Source of the DNA: Acidobacteriota bacterium
GTDB taxonomy: Bacteria; Acidobacteriota; Blastocatellia; RBC074
Assembly (NCBI GenBank): GCA_016715865.1
Contig: JADJXM010000004.1
Location: 1-64,000, forward strand
DNA length: 64,000 nucleotides
Reading direction: 5' to 3'
Made by a program: the position numbers and the translations under genes. Each line of letters opens with the position of its first letter. Within the stretch, counting starts at the first letter, position 1. Below the pieces are notes generated by a model. The model was not told the DNA's origin. It saw only the letters and a program-made list of their open reading frames with translations, and searched no databases. Shown here piece after piece: positions 1-11,784 of this stretch.

Positions 1-2207
1 GCCGTGATATCGAAGCTGAGGGAATTACCGATCATGACCGACCTGTTGCCGGGCACATTCAGACTCGGCGGCCGGTTCGTTACTCGATAAGGCAGAATGA
101 CATCCGGCATCCGAGAGATTCCGCCAACCACGGCGGTGAATTCCGAACTGTCGATCTTGTCGACGCGACCGGAAGGCCAGAGATAGCTGATCTCGATCGA
201 AATCGATTCATTCGGTCTGACTGGAACATAACGCAGGATGAAAGTTCCGTTGCCGTCCGTAAACGCCTCCTGACCGCGGAACCTGGCCAGGGCCCTGGTC
301 ACCGGGGTAACGCCATCGTTCTTCAGAACGCGCCCGACAATGGTCGTTGATTTGCGTGCGACCGCGGCGAAATAAAAGTTCGAGACGCGCATCGAGGTCG
401 GTTCGGTTTCGATTCTCAGCCCGTCGTCCGAGACCCTGGCGGAGACAGGCTCCAGCACGAATCTTCCGATCGATGAATCGTAACGGAAGAGAGCAGCCGC
501 TTGCCCTGCCGGAAAATTATCGAGGTTTGGAAAGACCAGCCTCCCTCCTGGATCAAACTGAACATTGAATGGAGTAATCTGAACGATGCTCGAGCTGAAA
601 TAGCGGTACGGCAGATTGATCGGAGTTCGAGCATTGAGCAGCGGAGTCAGAAAGATATTGCCGTTTGTCGCTCCCGATGGGAAAAGGACCTTCGGATTGT
701 ACTGGAATTCAAGCTTGAAATTACCTGTCTGGATCGAAACGGCCGGGCCCTGTTGCAGGATCGAGGATTCATCGTTGAAACTTCCCCCGGAGCCGACGCC
801 GGCTCCCGATCCGGTCGCCTGCTGCAGGGCAATGGGGCGTGAAATCTGATTGTCGCGACTGGTCTGCGCCGCAATCTTGAGGGCGACGTTTGGAAAAGGC
901 GGGTTGGTCTGAAATGATGACCCCATGACCTCGACCAGTTGAACGCCAGGCGGAACGTCCGGCAGAACGAATGCGCCCTCGATATTGGTCGTTGCAGTAA
1001 TCCCAAGATCGGGAATCCTGACCGTGACGCCTGTCATCGGCTGTCTGAGAGTATTTTCGACAAGCCCGCTGATCGAAGTCCTGACCGGAAGTAACTGCTG
1101 GCTCTCGCTTTCGCCGCCAAGCGTTCGAATCTGAACCGTTCCGGTTCCAGCTCCGAACGGGACCGAGACCTTTAACTGGTTCCCGGTGGCCTCCATCACC
1201 TCGGCATCGACGCCACCGATCTTGACAAGATTTTCCGTGATGACGGGCGAAAATCCGGCGCCATTGATAACCAGTTCCTCTCCGGCCAGAGCAGTCTGAG
1301 AGCCGAAACTGCTGATCAATGGGGGAGAAATACCCTGTGTTCCCGCGATCTCTATCGTCACCAGATTGGAAGCCGAGAAATCCGTAGCGACCACCACAAG
1401 ATCGACAACCCCACGACCGATCAGGCTGCGCGGAATCTCGACGTTCACCTGATCCAGGCCAATGAAATCAGGCTGGCTGCCGGCGAAGATCGGAACGATC
1501 TCGCTGCCACCCACGAGGACACGAACATTTTCGTTACGGTTGCCGTCCTGATTGGGATCATCCGCCCGTCGAATGCCCGTCAGAAAGAGGACAATAAAAA
1601 CCCTCTCACCCACCGGACCCAGACTGATCGGCTTTGGAACGAACTGTCCCAGCGCGGCATTGAACTGCATCAGATCTTCATAGATCTGCGAGCCATCGGA
1701 TTTGACACGAACCAGAAAAGCCGCAGGGACTCCGCCACCGTTGGAATTGGCGGTGAAGACTGCCGGCGCAATCCGCTGGACCTCGATCGTCCCGTTCGAA
1801 ACCGTTCCATTACCTGCCTTGACCACGACACTGGCCGTTCCTTCTTCAGTCGCCAAAGGGACGACATAGTTGACCTGGTTCGGAGAGATGAAGAAGAGTC
1901 CGGCGCGACGACCGTTGATTTCGACAGTAGTTCCGCCAAGATCCGTCGGAAGCTGAATTCCGGGCGTTGCCGGATCGACGTCCGTTGCCACGACCGTCTG
2001 AGTGGCAAGCGAAGTTCCAAAGGCGGCAACGATCGATTCAGGAGCCACTTCCGTAGATTCAAAGCTCGCCGCCGAGATGCTGCTGACCGCCTGCCCGGCT
2101 CCCTGAAAATATATCGGTGATGAACCCGCTTCAACCGCCCGGATTTGCGATCCGATTAATATGATTGTCACTGCCAGAATAACCAGACCGGCACCTCGAT
2201 CCAACAT
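1..2207 (-). CDS. Secreted TIGR03437/IPT/Ig-like domain protein, partial
   Basis: The frame is open from an ATG at 2207 to the window edge, so the C-terminus is missing; about 735 residues are visible. An AGGAGG sequence lies 7 nt before the ATG. Residues 1-28 form a hydrophobic signal or anchor segment. Residues about 38-275 resemble the Solibacter C-terminal-type domain TIGR03437 (VSSISAASFES, then ISPNQVNYVVP, then LDQVNVEIP). An IPT/TIG fold (about 285-370) follows, then a carboxypeptidase-regulatory-like beta-sandwich (about 375-430, ISGLVENTLRQPMTGVTVRI). A second such domain is near 620-690, and the start of an Ig/cadherin-like repeat (PPSLNVPGNRSVMIGNSLSF) is near 720. I infer a large extracytoplasmic surface or adhesion protein; substrate and partners cannot be read from the sequence. 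The family is typical of Acidobacteriota. Confidence 0.8.
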   Translation of the reverse strand, partial: MLDRGAGLVILAVTIILIGSQIRAVEAGSSPIYFQGAGQAVSSISAASFESTEVAPESIVAAFGTSLATQTVVATDVDPATPGIQLPTDLGGTTVEINGRRAGLFFISPNQVNYVVPLATEEGTASVVVKAGNGTVSNGTIEVQRIAPAVFTANSNGGGVPAAFLVRVKSDGSQIYEDLMQFNAALGQFVPKPISLGPVGERVFIVLFLTGIRRADDPNQDGNRNENVRVLVGGSEIVPIFAGSQPDFIGLDQVNVEIPRSLIGRGVVDLVVVATDFSASNLVTIEIAGTQGISPPLISSFGSQTALAGEELVINGAGFSPVITENLVKIGGVDAEVMEATGNQLKVSVPFGAGTGTVQIRTLGGESESQQLLPVRTSISGLVENTLRQPMTGVTVRIPDLGITATTNIEGAFVLPDVPPGVQLVEVMGSSFQTNPPFPNVALKIAAQTSRDNQISRPIALQQATGSGAGVGSGGSFNDESSILQQGPAVSIQTGNFKLEFQYNPKVLFPSGATNGNIFLTPLLNARTPINLPYRYFSSSIVQITPFNVQFDPGGRLVFPNLDNFPAGQAAALFRYDSSIGRFVLEPVSARVSDDGLRIETEPTSMRVSNFYFAAVARKSTTIVGRVLKNDGVTPVTRALARFRGQEAFTDGNGTFILRYVPVRPNESISIEISYLWPSGRVDKIDSSEFTAVVGGISRMPDVILPYRVTNRPPSLNVPGNRSVMIGNSLSFDIT

Positions 2208-2243
2208 TTCTGCCTCCTGTAAATTGCTTCCGTTTAAGGAGGT

Positions 2244-2340
2244 GAATGTGGAGTGCGGCGGCCAGGCGCCGCTTTGGTATCTCATCTTGCTGATTTCTTA
2301 AAATAGAATCAAAGCGGCGCCGGGCCGCCACTCCACATTC
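2244..2340. repeat. Long palindromic intergenic repeat (GGAGTGCGGCGG family), copy 1
   Basis: The arms 2244-2276 and 2310-2340 are inverted complements apart from one substitution and a 2-bp indel, around a loop of about 33 bp. Each arm carries the core GGAGTG(CG)GCGGCC and GGCGCCGCTTTG. A perfect copy of the same family lies at 41201-41293. It sits just upstream of the start of the TIGR03437-like gene, and no open frame here looks like a gene. Confidence 0.85.
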
Positions 2341-2462
2341 GCCTTCAAACTTATCCCATCTTCTACCATGCAGCTGAGTAGTTACAACAAAAAATCGGGA
2401 GGCGCATTTACGTCTCCCGAATATTCATTTTATGCGAAGCGTTGATGTTTGCCGGCGCCGCT

Positions 2463-3731
2463 TCAGGTGCGGATCAGTCCTTTGAATTTCGAGGTGTCGA
2501 CACCATAGCCCGGGAAGATGGTTTTCATATCGGAGGAACCGAGATGATCTTTGGCAACACATCCGAAGACGTCGCGGAAGTCGGTGGTCACGGCCAGATC
2601 ACGACGTTCGTAAAGCTGCTCGGTCGAGATTCCGGGCCATTCGCCGTGGATTTTGCCGCCGTTGATTTTGCCGCCGAGCATGAACATGACGCTGGCATGT
2701 CCGTGATCGGTGCCTCGATTGCCGTTCTCCTTTGCGGTTCGACCGAATTCCGTCATGGTCAGGATAACGACTTCGTCGGCCTGCTTCTGCAGATCGGCAT
2801 AGAGGGCCGAGATGCCCAGTGAAAGCTCCGTCAGACGAAGCGCGAGCTGCCCCTGAGACGATCCCTGATTGGCGTGAGTGTCCCATCCGCCGACATCGGT
2901 GAATGCGATTTCGAGACCGATATCGGATTTGACGAGCTGAGCGATCTGGCGCAGCCGATTGCCGAACTGACCGCGGGGATACTGCACGCCGGGTTCGGGC
3001 TGGTATTGAGACGGATTGACGCTCTTGAGCATCTTGACCGCTTCGAAAGTCTCGCGTCCGGCACCTCGTAGAGATTCATTGACTGTCTGCTCGTACATTG
3101 CTTCAAATCCGCCCTCGACCTGCTGAGCCACGGGACCGCGTCCGGCACGAATGGCGAAGTCGTTGAGATTGGTCATGGCGATTGCCGGCGCTTTGCCCTG
3201 CATGGCGCGAGGCATATTTGCGCCCATGGCGACTGCACGGAAGGGTGTGGCTTTCGAATCGGTTTTGGCCTGCATGTAACGGTTGAGCCATCCGTCCGAT
3301 GTGCTCTTGACGCCCGGAGTTCCCGACTCCATGTAATCCTGAGCATCGAAATGCGAGCGGGTGGTGTCCGGGGACCCGACCGCATGAATGATCGCAAGCT
3401 GACGCTGATCATAGAGTGGTTTGAAAGACGCGAGCGCCGGATGGAGTCCGAAATAACCGTCCAGATCGATCGCACCGCCCTGCACAGCGCCGGGACGCGG
3501 AACTGCGATGCTCGGGCGCAGCCGGTAATAATCCTGATCGCCGAAAGGCACTACGGCGTTCAATCCGTCCATTGCTCCGCGCTGAAAGATAGCGATCAGA
3601 ATTCGACGACGGCTGTTCGATGTGATGCCGGCCAGGGTTCTGGTCAGAAATGACGGAGAGGCCGTCATCGCACCCAGCCCGGCAAGCGCAATCCCGCTGC
3701 TCTTCAGAAAATATCTTCGATTGATGGACAT
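2463..3731 (-). CDS. DUF1501 family protein, Tat-type signal
   Basis: A 422-aa protein. The N-terminus (NRRYFLKSSGIALAGLGA) is a twin-arginine-like export signal, so the protein is probably exported folded. The body shows the DUF1501 hallmarks: IAIFQRGAMDGLNAVVP near residue 47, DTRSHFDAQDYMESGTPG near 122, GWDTHANQGSSQGQ near 283, and TMTEFGRTAKENGNRGTDHG near 325, which resembles a sulfatase or alkaline-phosphatase-type metal site. It starts 22 bp after the stop of the DUF1800 gene on the same strand, the usual arrangement for this pair. The biochemical function of the family is not established. It is complete and unremarkable in length. Confidence 0.9.
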   Translation of the reverse strand: MSINRRYFLKSSGIALAGLGAMTASPSFLTRTLAGITSNSRRRILIAIFQRGAMDGLNAVVPFGDQDYYRLRPSIAVPRPGAVQGGAIDLDGYFGLHPALASFKPLYDQRQLAIIHAVGSPDTTRSHFDAQDYMESGTPGVKSTSDGWLNRYMQAKTDSKATPFRAVAMGANMPRAMQGKAPAIAMTNLNDFAIRAGRGPVAQQVEGGFEAMYEQTVNESLRGAGRETFEAVKMLKSVNPSQYQPEPGVQYPRGQFGNRLRQIAQLVKSDIGLEIAFTDVGGWDTHANQGSSQGQLALRLTELSLGISALYADLQKQADEVVILTMTEFGRTAKENGNRGTDHGHASVMFMLGGKINGGKIHGEWPGISTEQLYERRDLAVTTDFRDVFGCVAKDHLGSSDMKTIFPGYGVDTSKFKGLIRT

Positions 3732-3753
3732 GGTACTTCCCTCACATTTCGAC

Positions 3754-6416
<2,663 letters not shown>

Positions 6417-7316
6417 TCAGACTTCAATCAGCGCCCGCGCCGCCTTGAGGTTGTCGAGATCGTCATTCTTGTCCTCCTGTGGAGTTTCGAGGATGAACGG
6501 CAACCGGCGTAGTTTAGTATGATTGATCAACCGTGCGAGCCCCTCGCCGCCTATCTCCCCCTTGCCGATATGCCAATGCCTGTCGACGCGTGAATTGAAT
6601 GCGGCTTTCGAATCGTTGAAATGGACCGCTTTGACACGATCGATGCCGACTGTCCTGTCAAGCAGTCGAAGGGCGGCTTTTGTCGCCGCCTGGTCGCGCC
6701 AGTCATAACCTGCGGCGAACGAATGAGCCGTATCCAGACACATCCCCATCGGCAAATCCTCGCACAGAGCCAGGATGTCACGTACCTGTTCGAAGGTGCG
6801 TCCGATCTGCTCGCCCTGCCCGGCGGTATTTTCAATGAGGATATGAAATCCGGCCTTCCGTATACGATCTTCAAGACCATCGGCAGCTTCGTGAATGGCG
6901 GATGCGCAGTTGCTGATCGCCTCTTCGGTTGGGACCCCACGTCCGCTGCCGGGATGAACCACCAGATAATCAGCGCCGATCATGAGTCCACGTTCGATCT
7001 CGTCGTGAAATGCGGAAATCGATTTTTCGCGAATCTCGGCTGACGGAGAAGCGAGGTTGATCAGGTAACAGGAATGAATGATGCTCGGATCGAGTCCGGT
7101 TTCCTCACGCATCCTGCGAAAATGGTTGACCTCTTCCTCGGTCAGCGGCCTTGCAGTCCATCCACGAGGATTGCGTGAGAAGATCTGCCACGTCGTGCAT
7201 CCTTTTTCATGTGCATCGCGGATAGAATTTTGAATTCCGCCCCCGATCCCTGTGTGGAGTCCGAGACGCGGAAGATTCTTTCGGTCATTGGAGCGACCAG
7301 CGAAGCGTGAATTCAT
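6417..7316 (-). CDS. nfo: Deoxyribonuclease IV (endonuclease IV, AP endonuclease)
   Basis: Endonuclease IV cleaves DNA 5' of abasic sites in base-excision repair. The TIM-barrel metal-site motifs appear in order: GLHTGIGGGIQN, IHSCYLINLASP, VVHPGSGRGVP, ILIENTAGQG, CLDTAHSFAAGYD, VHFNDSK with DRHWHIGKGEIG, and a final ILETPQE. I chose the ATG at 7316 (299 aa), which has GGGGAT about 8 nt upstream. A longer in-frame ATG at 7373 would add 19 unconserved residues and deepen the overlap with the preceding gene. Even so, the start lies 32 bp inside the 3' end of the BON-domain gene, which suggests coupled translation. Confidence 0.92.
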   Translation of the reverse strand: MNSRFAGRSNDRKNLPRLGLHTGIGGGIQNSIRDAHEKGCTTWQIFSRNPRGWTARPLTEEEVNHFRRMREETGLDPSIIHSCYLINLASPSAEIREKSISAFHDEIERGLMIGADYLVVHPGSGRGVPTEEAISNCASAIHEAADGLEDRIRKAGFHILIENTAGQGEQIGRTFEQVRDILALCEDLPMGMCLDTAHSFAAGYDWRDQAATKAALRLLDRTVGIDRVKAVHFNDSKAAFNSRVDRHWHIGKGEIGGEGLARLINHTKLRRLPFILETPQEDKNDDLDNLKAARALIEV

Positions 7317-8595
7317 ATTTTTTATCCCCGCCTTTGGCGCTGTCGTCGATGCGGATGATTGTGGTGTATCCATTCGAAGCCGCAGGCTGCTGAAGAATAT
7401 CGATCTTGCCGCGCCCGTTTGATGCGATCAGTTTGACTGTAGCCGGGGCGCGTGGAAGCGGCGCGCTGAATGAGACTCGAACCTCACGTGGAGTATTGCC
7501 GCTCAGGTGGCGGACCGATGCGCTGCCCCCTGTCAGAATGATCTCGTCGACGCCATCTACAAGGCCGCTCCAGGCGACAGTCCCCGAACGGAGAAGGCTG
7601 ATATCGGCCCGCGCCTGTTCAGCGCGGGCACGACGTTCAGCCTCCAGACGCCGAATCTCCTCCTGACGCCTGTCGAACTCCTCGCCTTCGCGTTTGAGCC
7701 TGTCTTCCGCAGCCTTGCGAAGCGCAAGCTCTTCTTCACGCTGGCGCGCGGCCAGCTTTTCGCGACGCAATCGATCCGCTTCGCGCTGAGCTGCATCTTT
7801 TGAAGGATCGGCCGCAGCCTGTTTTTTCGGCTCGGCGCCAGAGGATTCAGCAGCCTGAACCTGCCGCCTGAGCGCTTCATCGAGAATTCGGGCTTCGGCC
7901 GCATTGACCCGAATAGGACCTGTCGACGCCCCGGGTTTGAGCTTCAGGTTATTGACCACGCTCTTGACCCCATTGACCAGCTTGACGACATTCTCAGCTC
8001 CGTCACTTTCCGGCTGGTGATCGACCGTGCCCGAAAGGGTGATGACGCCGTCTTTGACATCTATCTTGTAGTTCTCGATTCCGAGCGGGCTATAGGCCGT
8101 CAGTGCGGCCTTGACAGAATCGACAATCGCCTGATCGGAGATCGGAGTCGGCGTGGCCAGCGGTTCGGGCGAGATCGATCCGAGGGGAACCGGCTGATTG
8201 GAGACCGGCGCCACACCGCCGCCGGTGTAGCTCACCTGATCGCGCTTCTGCTGTTGCCAGAGCAGCCATGCGATGACGGCCGCGAGAATAACCAGCGTCA
8301 GCCCGATGCCCATAAGAGTTAATTGCGCATTGGTGAAGAGCGGAAACCGCCGTTTGATATCGTTCGGCGAAAGAAAGACCATGTCACGCGGCGGAGCGAA
8401 TTGAGAACCATCGGCCGGCACCTGTTGCTGCCTGATAGCATCAATCGGAACGACCCCGGTCCCCTGCCCGGCCCCACGTCCGGGCGTCTCAAGCGGCGCG
8501 GCTTCAGGTCGATCGAGCCCGCATCGGGGGCACGTCTTCATAAATGGCCTGAGAGTGATGCCACAACCTGTGCAGATGAGTCCTTCGCTTGCCAT
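7285..8595 (-). CDS. Zinc-ribbon, transmembrane, BON-domain protein
   Basis: A 436-aa protein. Residues 8-27 form a zinc ribbon (CTGC then CPRC). A single hydrophobic span lies near 90-110 (LTLMGIGLTLVILAAVIAWLLW). A BON domain (about 150-215, VKAALTAYSPLGIENYKIDV then GVITLSGTVDHQPE) suggests phospholipid or membrane contact. Next comes a strongly charged Arg/Glu-rich coiled coil (about 255-325) and a beta-rich C-terminal domain (about 340-436) of unknown type. I infer a membrane-anchored protein with the zinc ribbon in the cytoplasm and the BON domain outside it. The overlap with nfo on the same strand suggests one transcript but no obvious shared function. Confidence 0.75.
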   Translation of the reverse strand: MASEGLICTGCGITLRPFMKTCPRCGLDRPEAAPLETPGRGAGQGTGVVPIDAIRQQQVPADGSQFAPPRDMVFLSPNDIKRRFPLFTNAQLTLMGIGLTLVILAAVIAWLLWQQQKRDQVSYTGGGVAPVSNQPVPLGSISPEPLATPTPISDQAIVDSVKAALTAYSPLGIENYKIDVKDGVITLSGTVDHQPESDGAENVVKLVNGVKSVVNNLKLKPGASTGPIRVNAAEARILDEALRRQVQAAESSGAEPKKQAAADPSKDAAQREADRLRREKLAARQREEELALRKAAEDRLKREGEEFDRRQEEIRRLEAERRARAEQARADISLLRSGTVAWSGLVDGVDEIILTGGSASVRHLSGNTPREVRVSFSAPLPRAPATVKLIASNGRGKIDILQQPAASNGYTTIIRIDDSAKGGDKKYEFTLRWSLQ

Positions 8596-8627
8596 AATCA
8601 GATGTCAGTTCATTTATAACCGGCGAT

Positions 8628-9341
8628 TTAAGCGCCGGCAGCCTGCCCCTTGCGAAGATGCCGGTTGAAGAAATCGATAACCCGGCTCCACGCGTCGGCA
8701 GCATCCGAAGGGCTGAAGACTTCCGGCCGTGTATCATTGAAGAACGCGTGCGATGCCCCCTTGTAGATCCGGACTTCGCCCTCCTTGCCATACTTTTTGA
8801 TCGCGGCGTCCAGACGATTCATCTTTTCGAGAGTGATCCATTCATCCTTTTCACCGCCGATAAAGAGCAATGGGCACCCCAGACCGGCGACCATCGACGT
8901 ATCGACCGGTACGTCACCGTAAAACGGCGCTGAGGCCTCGACCTGTGCGTGGCAGGCGAGCTGCAGCGCGTAGGTTCCGCCCATGCAAAAACCCGTCACG
9001 CCGACCGTCGTCACATCATTCATCGAGCGGAGCTTCGCGAGCACAACCTTCAGATAAGCCAGCCCCTTTTCGGTGCTCAATCCCGCCATCAGCTTGCCGG
9101 CCTCCTGGGCATCCATGGTCGTCACACCATCATACAGATCAGGAGCGACAGCGATGAATCCCGCCCGCGCATATCGCCCTGCGATATCCTCGATATGCGC
9201 GTTGAGCCCCCACCATTCCTGAATGATGATCACCGCCGGCGCTTTCTCCACACCCGCCGGACGCGCCATGAATACATTGACGGTTGTACCGTCGGCCGAA
9301 AAGCTGCTTTTTTCGGTTACGATCTCAATCTCGCTTGCCAT
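8628..9341 (-). CDS. Dienelactone hydrolase family protein
   Basis: A 237-aa alpha/beta hydrolase of the dienelactone-hydrolase type. The expected triad is visible: nucleophile Cys in GFCMGGTYALQLA (near residue 118), Asp in FIGGEKDEWITLE, and His in GASHAFFNDTRPEVF. The early motif IIQEWWGLNAHIEDIAGRYA is typical of the family. An AAGGAG lies upstream of the ATG. The classical reaction opens dienelactones in chloroaromatic breakdown, but most family members are general esterases and no aromatic pathway genes are nearby, so the substrate stays open. It lies 32 bp upstream of the BON gene on the same strand. Confidence 0.88.
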   Translation of the reverse strand: MASEIEIVTEKSSFSADGTTVNVFMARPAGVEKAPAVIIIQEWWGLNAHIEDIAGRYARAGFIAVAPDLYDGVTTMDAQEAGKLMAGLSTEKGLAYLKVVLAKLRSMNDVTTVGVTGFCMGGTYALQLACHAQVEASAPFYGDVPVDTSMVAGLGCPLLFIGGEKDEWITLEKMNRLDAAIKKYGKEGEVRIYKGASHAFFNDTRPEVFSPSDAADAWSRVIDFFNRHLRKGQAAGA

Positions 9342-9602
9342 TTTCGATCAGCTCCTTTCAAAAGACTTACATCAGAACGTGAGCGTCAGCGAGCGCCCCA
9401 CGTGATCCGAAATATTCAAATCAAAACGGGAGATGGATAAACATTCAAAACTATAGCCAGAAGCACTGAACCGCGCAAGCATTCACCAATTTCCAGAGGT
9501 CGATAATCAGTGTGAGCGGTTGATTCCACTCGTCTATAGCAAGATAATGCGCCTTCATTCGAGCTAAGCTGAGTAGTCAGAACAAAAAAGGAGTCTCTCG
9601 AC

Positions 9603-10379
9603 ATGCCAGAAAATATTCTTATCGACCGGCTCGGCCGGATCGCCAAAATCACAATAAATCGACCAGACAAATTGAACGCCCTCAACATCAAAACGCGGCA
9701 GGAACTGGCCGAAGCGCTCGACGAGCTTCGCGTTGATGACGAGATACGCGTCGTTGTGATCACCGGTGCGGGCGAAAAAGCATTTGTCGCAGGCGCCGAT
9801 ATCAACGAATTTGCCGGCCGCACAGCCGTTCAACAGCGAACAGTCATGAAGGCAAGGAGCATCTTCACGGCAGCAGAGGATTTCCCCAAACCACTCATCG
9901 CGATGATCAACGGGTTCTGCCTCGGCGGCGGGTGCGAGCTGGCGCTCTCCTGTGACATCCGCATCGCCGGTGAACGAGCCAGATTCGGACAACCCGAGAT
10001 CAACCTCGGCATCATTCCCGGCGGAGGCGGCACCCAGCGATTGACTCGCCTCATCGGCGAAGGCAAAGCCATGCAGATAATCCTGACCGGTGAGATGATC
10101 GACGCTCAGGAAGCCTGGAGGCTGGGCCTGGTCAACGAGGTCCACCCGGTCGATCAGCTGGAAGAGAAGACGATGGAGTTGGCTGCTAAAATCGCCGAGA
10201 AAAGCCCGATTGCTCTCTCGATGGCCAAAACCGCTGTCAAGAATGCCGCACGTATGAACCTCCGTGAGGGCCTCGACAGCGAAATCGACCTCTTCGCACT
10301 CTGTTTTTCAAGCGAGGACAAGGAAGAGGGAGTTCGCGCGTTCATTGAAAAGCGGAAAGCTGATTTCAAGGGCCGCTGA
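9603..10379 (+). CDS. Enoyl-CoA hydratase/isomerase (crotonase) family
   Basis: A 258-aa crotonase-fold protein. Oxyanion-hole segments VAGADINEFAG and NGFCLGGGCELALSCD are present, with both catalytic glutamates: one in GGGCELAL and one in FGQPEINLGIIPGGGGTQRL. Together these point to a true hydratase adding water across 2-trans-enoyl-CoA in beta-oxidation. The C-terminal trimerisation helix region (SSEDKEEGVRAFIEKRKADF) is intact. It stands alone; a small hairpin (TGCTTCG paired with CGAAGCA, 10394-10416) follows the stop. Acyl-CoA dehydrogenase and methylmalonyl-CoA mutase elsewhere in the window fit the same catabolic theme, although they are not linked. Confidence 0.92.
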   Translation: MPENILIDRLGRIAKITINRPDKLNALNIKTRQELAEALDELRVDDEIRVVVITGAGEKAFVAGADINEFAGRTAVQQRTVMKARSIFTAAEDFPKPLIAMINGFCLGGGCELALSCDIRIAGERARFGQPEINLGIIPGGGGTQRLTRLIGEGKAMQIILTGEMIDAQEAWRLGLVNEVHPVDQLEEKTMELAAKIAEKSPIALSMAKTAVKNAARMNLREGLDSEIDLFALCFSSEDKEEGVRAFIEKRKADFKGR

Positions 10380-10434
10380 TATTTGGATGGTTTATGCTTC
10401 GACTTCTGGCCGAAGCATTCAATCAAAATTAATT

Positions 10435-10503
10435 CACCACAGAGTCACGGAGATCACAGAGAATACCTCTTCTCTTCTCTGTGATCTCCGTGGCTCTGTG
10501 GTG
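10435..10503. repeat. Palindromic intergenic repeat (CACAGAG family)
   Basis: Two arms of about 28 bp, almost perfect inverted complements built from ACAGAGTCACGGAGATCACAG, surround a short loop. A more decayed relative of this type is at about 55497-55649. The position between two same-strand genes and the length suggest a mobile palindromic repeat, not a plain terminator. Confidence 0.8.
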
Positions 10504-10527
10504 GGTTCTTCTCAATTACTGAAATTC

Positions 10528-11766
10528 ATGAATAAAAAACTTGCTGTAACAACTTTTGCGCTTATTTTTGCGCTGTATCTGGTTGGGCAGACAGTCCAGG
10601 CCCGCCCTGAATACCTGAAGCAGTTTGCCGCCGACCCATATTCAAAGCCAGAGCTTCGCAATCAATGCTCGGTCTGCCATGTTAATCCCGCCGGCGGAGG
10701 CCCGCGCAACGAATTCGGCAAGGCCTTCACTCAGGCCGGCCTGCAGATCACAACTCAATTGAGACGCAATTTCCCTGACAGGTTCAACCTTGATAATGCC
10801 GGGCAGGAGGGCACACCTCCTGTCAGTTTCGTCGAAGGCTCGGACGCAGAAGCGATCGTCATGATCGACGGCAAAAAATTCATCATCAATACAAAGGAAA
10901 AGACCGTTCGCGAGGTTGATGCAGTTCCGGTAGCTGAAAAAATGATCTCTCAGGCGAAACCGGCTCGCGAGATGAACCCGATCCCGGATAATGTCTACCG
11001 GCAGGGCGATGTCAGACTGATCAACCTTCCGACTGCCATGCCGATCGCCAAAGGCTCGCTCTGGACCGATTTCACGCATCGTTTTCCATACAGCGATCCG
11101 CTCAGTTCATCGGAGTTGTTCGGCCTCGACAGCCTGGCCATCCCGTCATTCGGCTTTATTTACGGTATCACGGACCGAATCCACGTCGGAGCATACCGAT
11201 CGCCCGGGGACGTCGGCCGGCCGATCATGCTCTATGCCGGAGCGAGCCTGTTCGACGAACAGAAGGGAGATCCGCTCTCGGTCATGGCGCGGATCGGTCT
11301 GGAAGGCCGTGACAATTTCAAACGGACCTTTACAACAAGCATTGATGCAACCATCGCACGCAGCGTTACCCGCCACGCTCAACTATACTTCGTGCCGACG
11401 ATCTCGTTCGGAGACCGCCCGCTCAACAGTGATCCGCGCTTCCAGCGACCGGGAGAGACGGCCGTTGCGCTCGGCATCGGCGGAGCATTCAACATTCGAC
11501 CAACCGTCGCACTCATGGCTGAAGCCAACTATCGCGTCAATGAAAAAGCCAGGTATCTGGATGTCGCCAATGGGATCCGACGGCCTGTAATCGGTTTCGG
11601 CATTCAGAAGTGGAGCGTTTCACGAAGACATGCCTTCAGCCTCGTCTTCAGTAATGGTCCGGGAACCACTTTCTCGCAACGCTCGATGACGCGCGGACTG
11701 CAATTCAGCGATGATGGCTTTCAGGGGCTGACGATCGGCTTCAACCTCTCACGCCGATTGTTCTGA
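10528..11766 (+). CDS. Secreted protein with one CXXCH haem motif and DUF5777-like beta-barrel
   Basis: A 412-aa protein. I chose the ATG at 10528 because it gives a clean signal peptide (KLAVTTFALIFALYLVGQTVQA); longer starts run through a palindromic repeat. Near residue 48 is CSVCHVNPAGGGPRNEFGKAF, a c-type haem-binding motif. From about residue 170 to the end the sequence alternates in beta-strand fashion (SLWTDFTHRFPYSD, AIPSFGFIYGITDRIHVGAY, LYFVPTISFGDRP, GLTIGFNLSRRLF) and ends in an aromatic residue, as outer-membrane barrels do; it resembles DUF5777. I infer an outer-membrane or periplasmic redox-associated protein. Electron partners are not encoded next to it. Confidence 0.7.
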   Translation: MNKKLAVTTFALIFALYLVGQTVQARPEYLKQFAADPYSKPELRNQCSVCHVNPAGGGPRNEFGKAFTQAGLQITTQLRRNFPDRFNLDNAGQEGTPPVSFVEGSDAEAIVMIDGKKFIINTKEKTVREVDAVPVAEKMISQAKPAREMNPIPDNVYRQGDVRLINLPTAMPIAKGSLWTDFTHRFPYSDPLSSSELFGLDSLAIPSFGFIYGITDRIHVGAYRSPGDVGRPIMLYAGASLFDEQKGDPLSVMARIGLEGRDNFKRTFTTSIDATIARSVTRHAQLYFVPTISFGDRPLNSDPRFQRPGETAVALGIGGAFNIRPTVALMAEANYRVNEKARYLDVANGIRRPVIGFGIQKWSVSRRHAFSLVFSNGPGTTFSQRSMTRGLQFSDDGFQGLTIGFNLSRRLF

Positions 11767-11784
11767 AGTTTTCAACGACACGGA

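Noticed and set aside
2131..2331. Small minus-strand frame through the palindrome near 2.3 kb
   Set aside because: Its sequence is the translated palindrome and overlaps the start of the partial surface protein.
10264..10527. Upstream extension of the haem/barrel protein
   Set aside because: It overlaps enoyl-CoA hydratase and runs through a palindromic repeat; the signal peptide begins at 10528.
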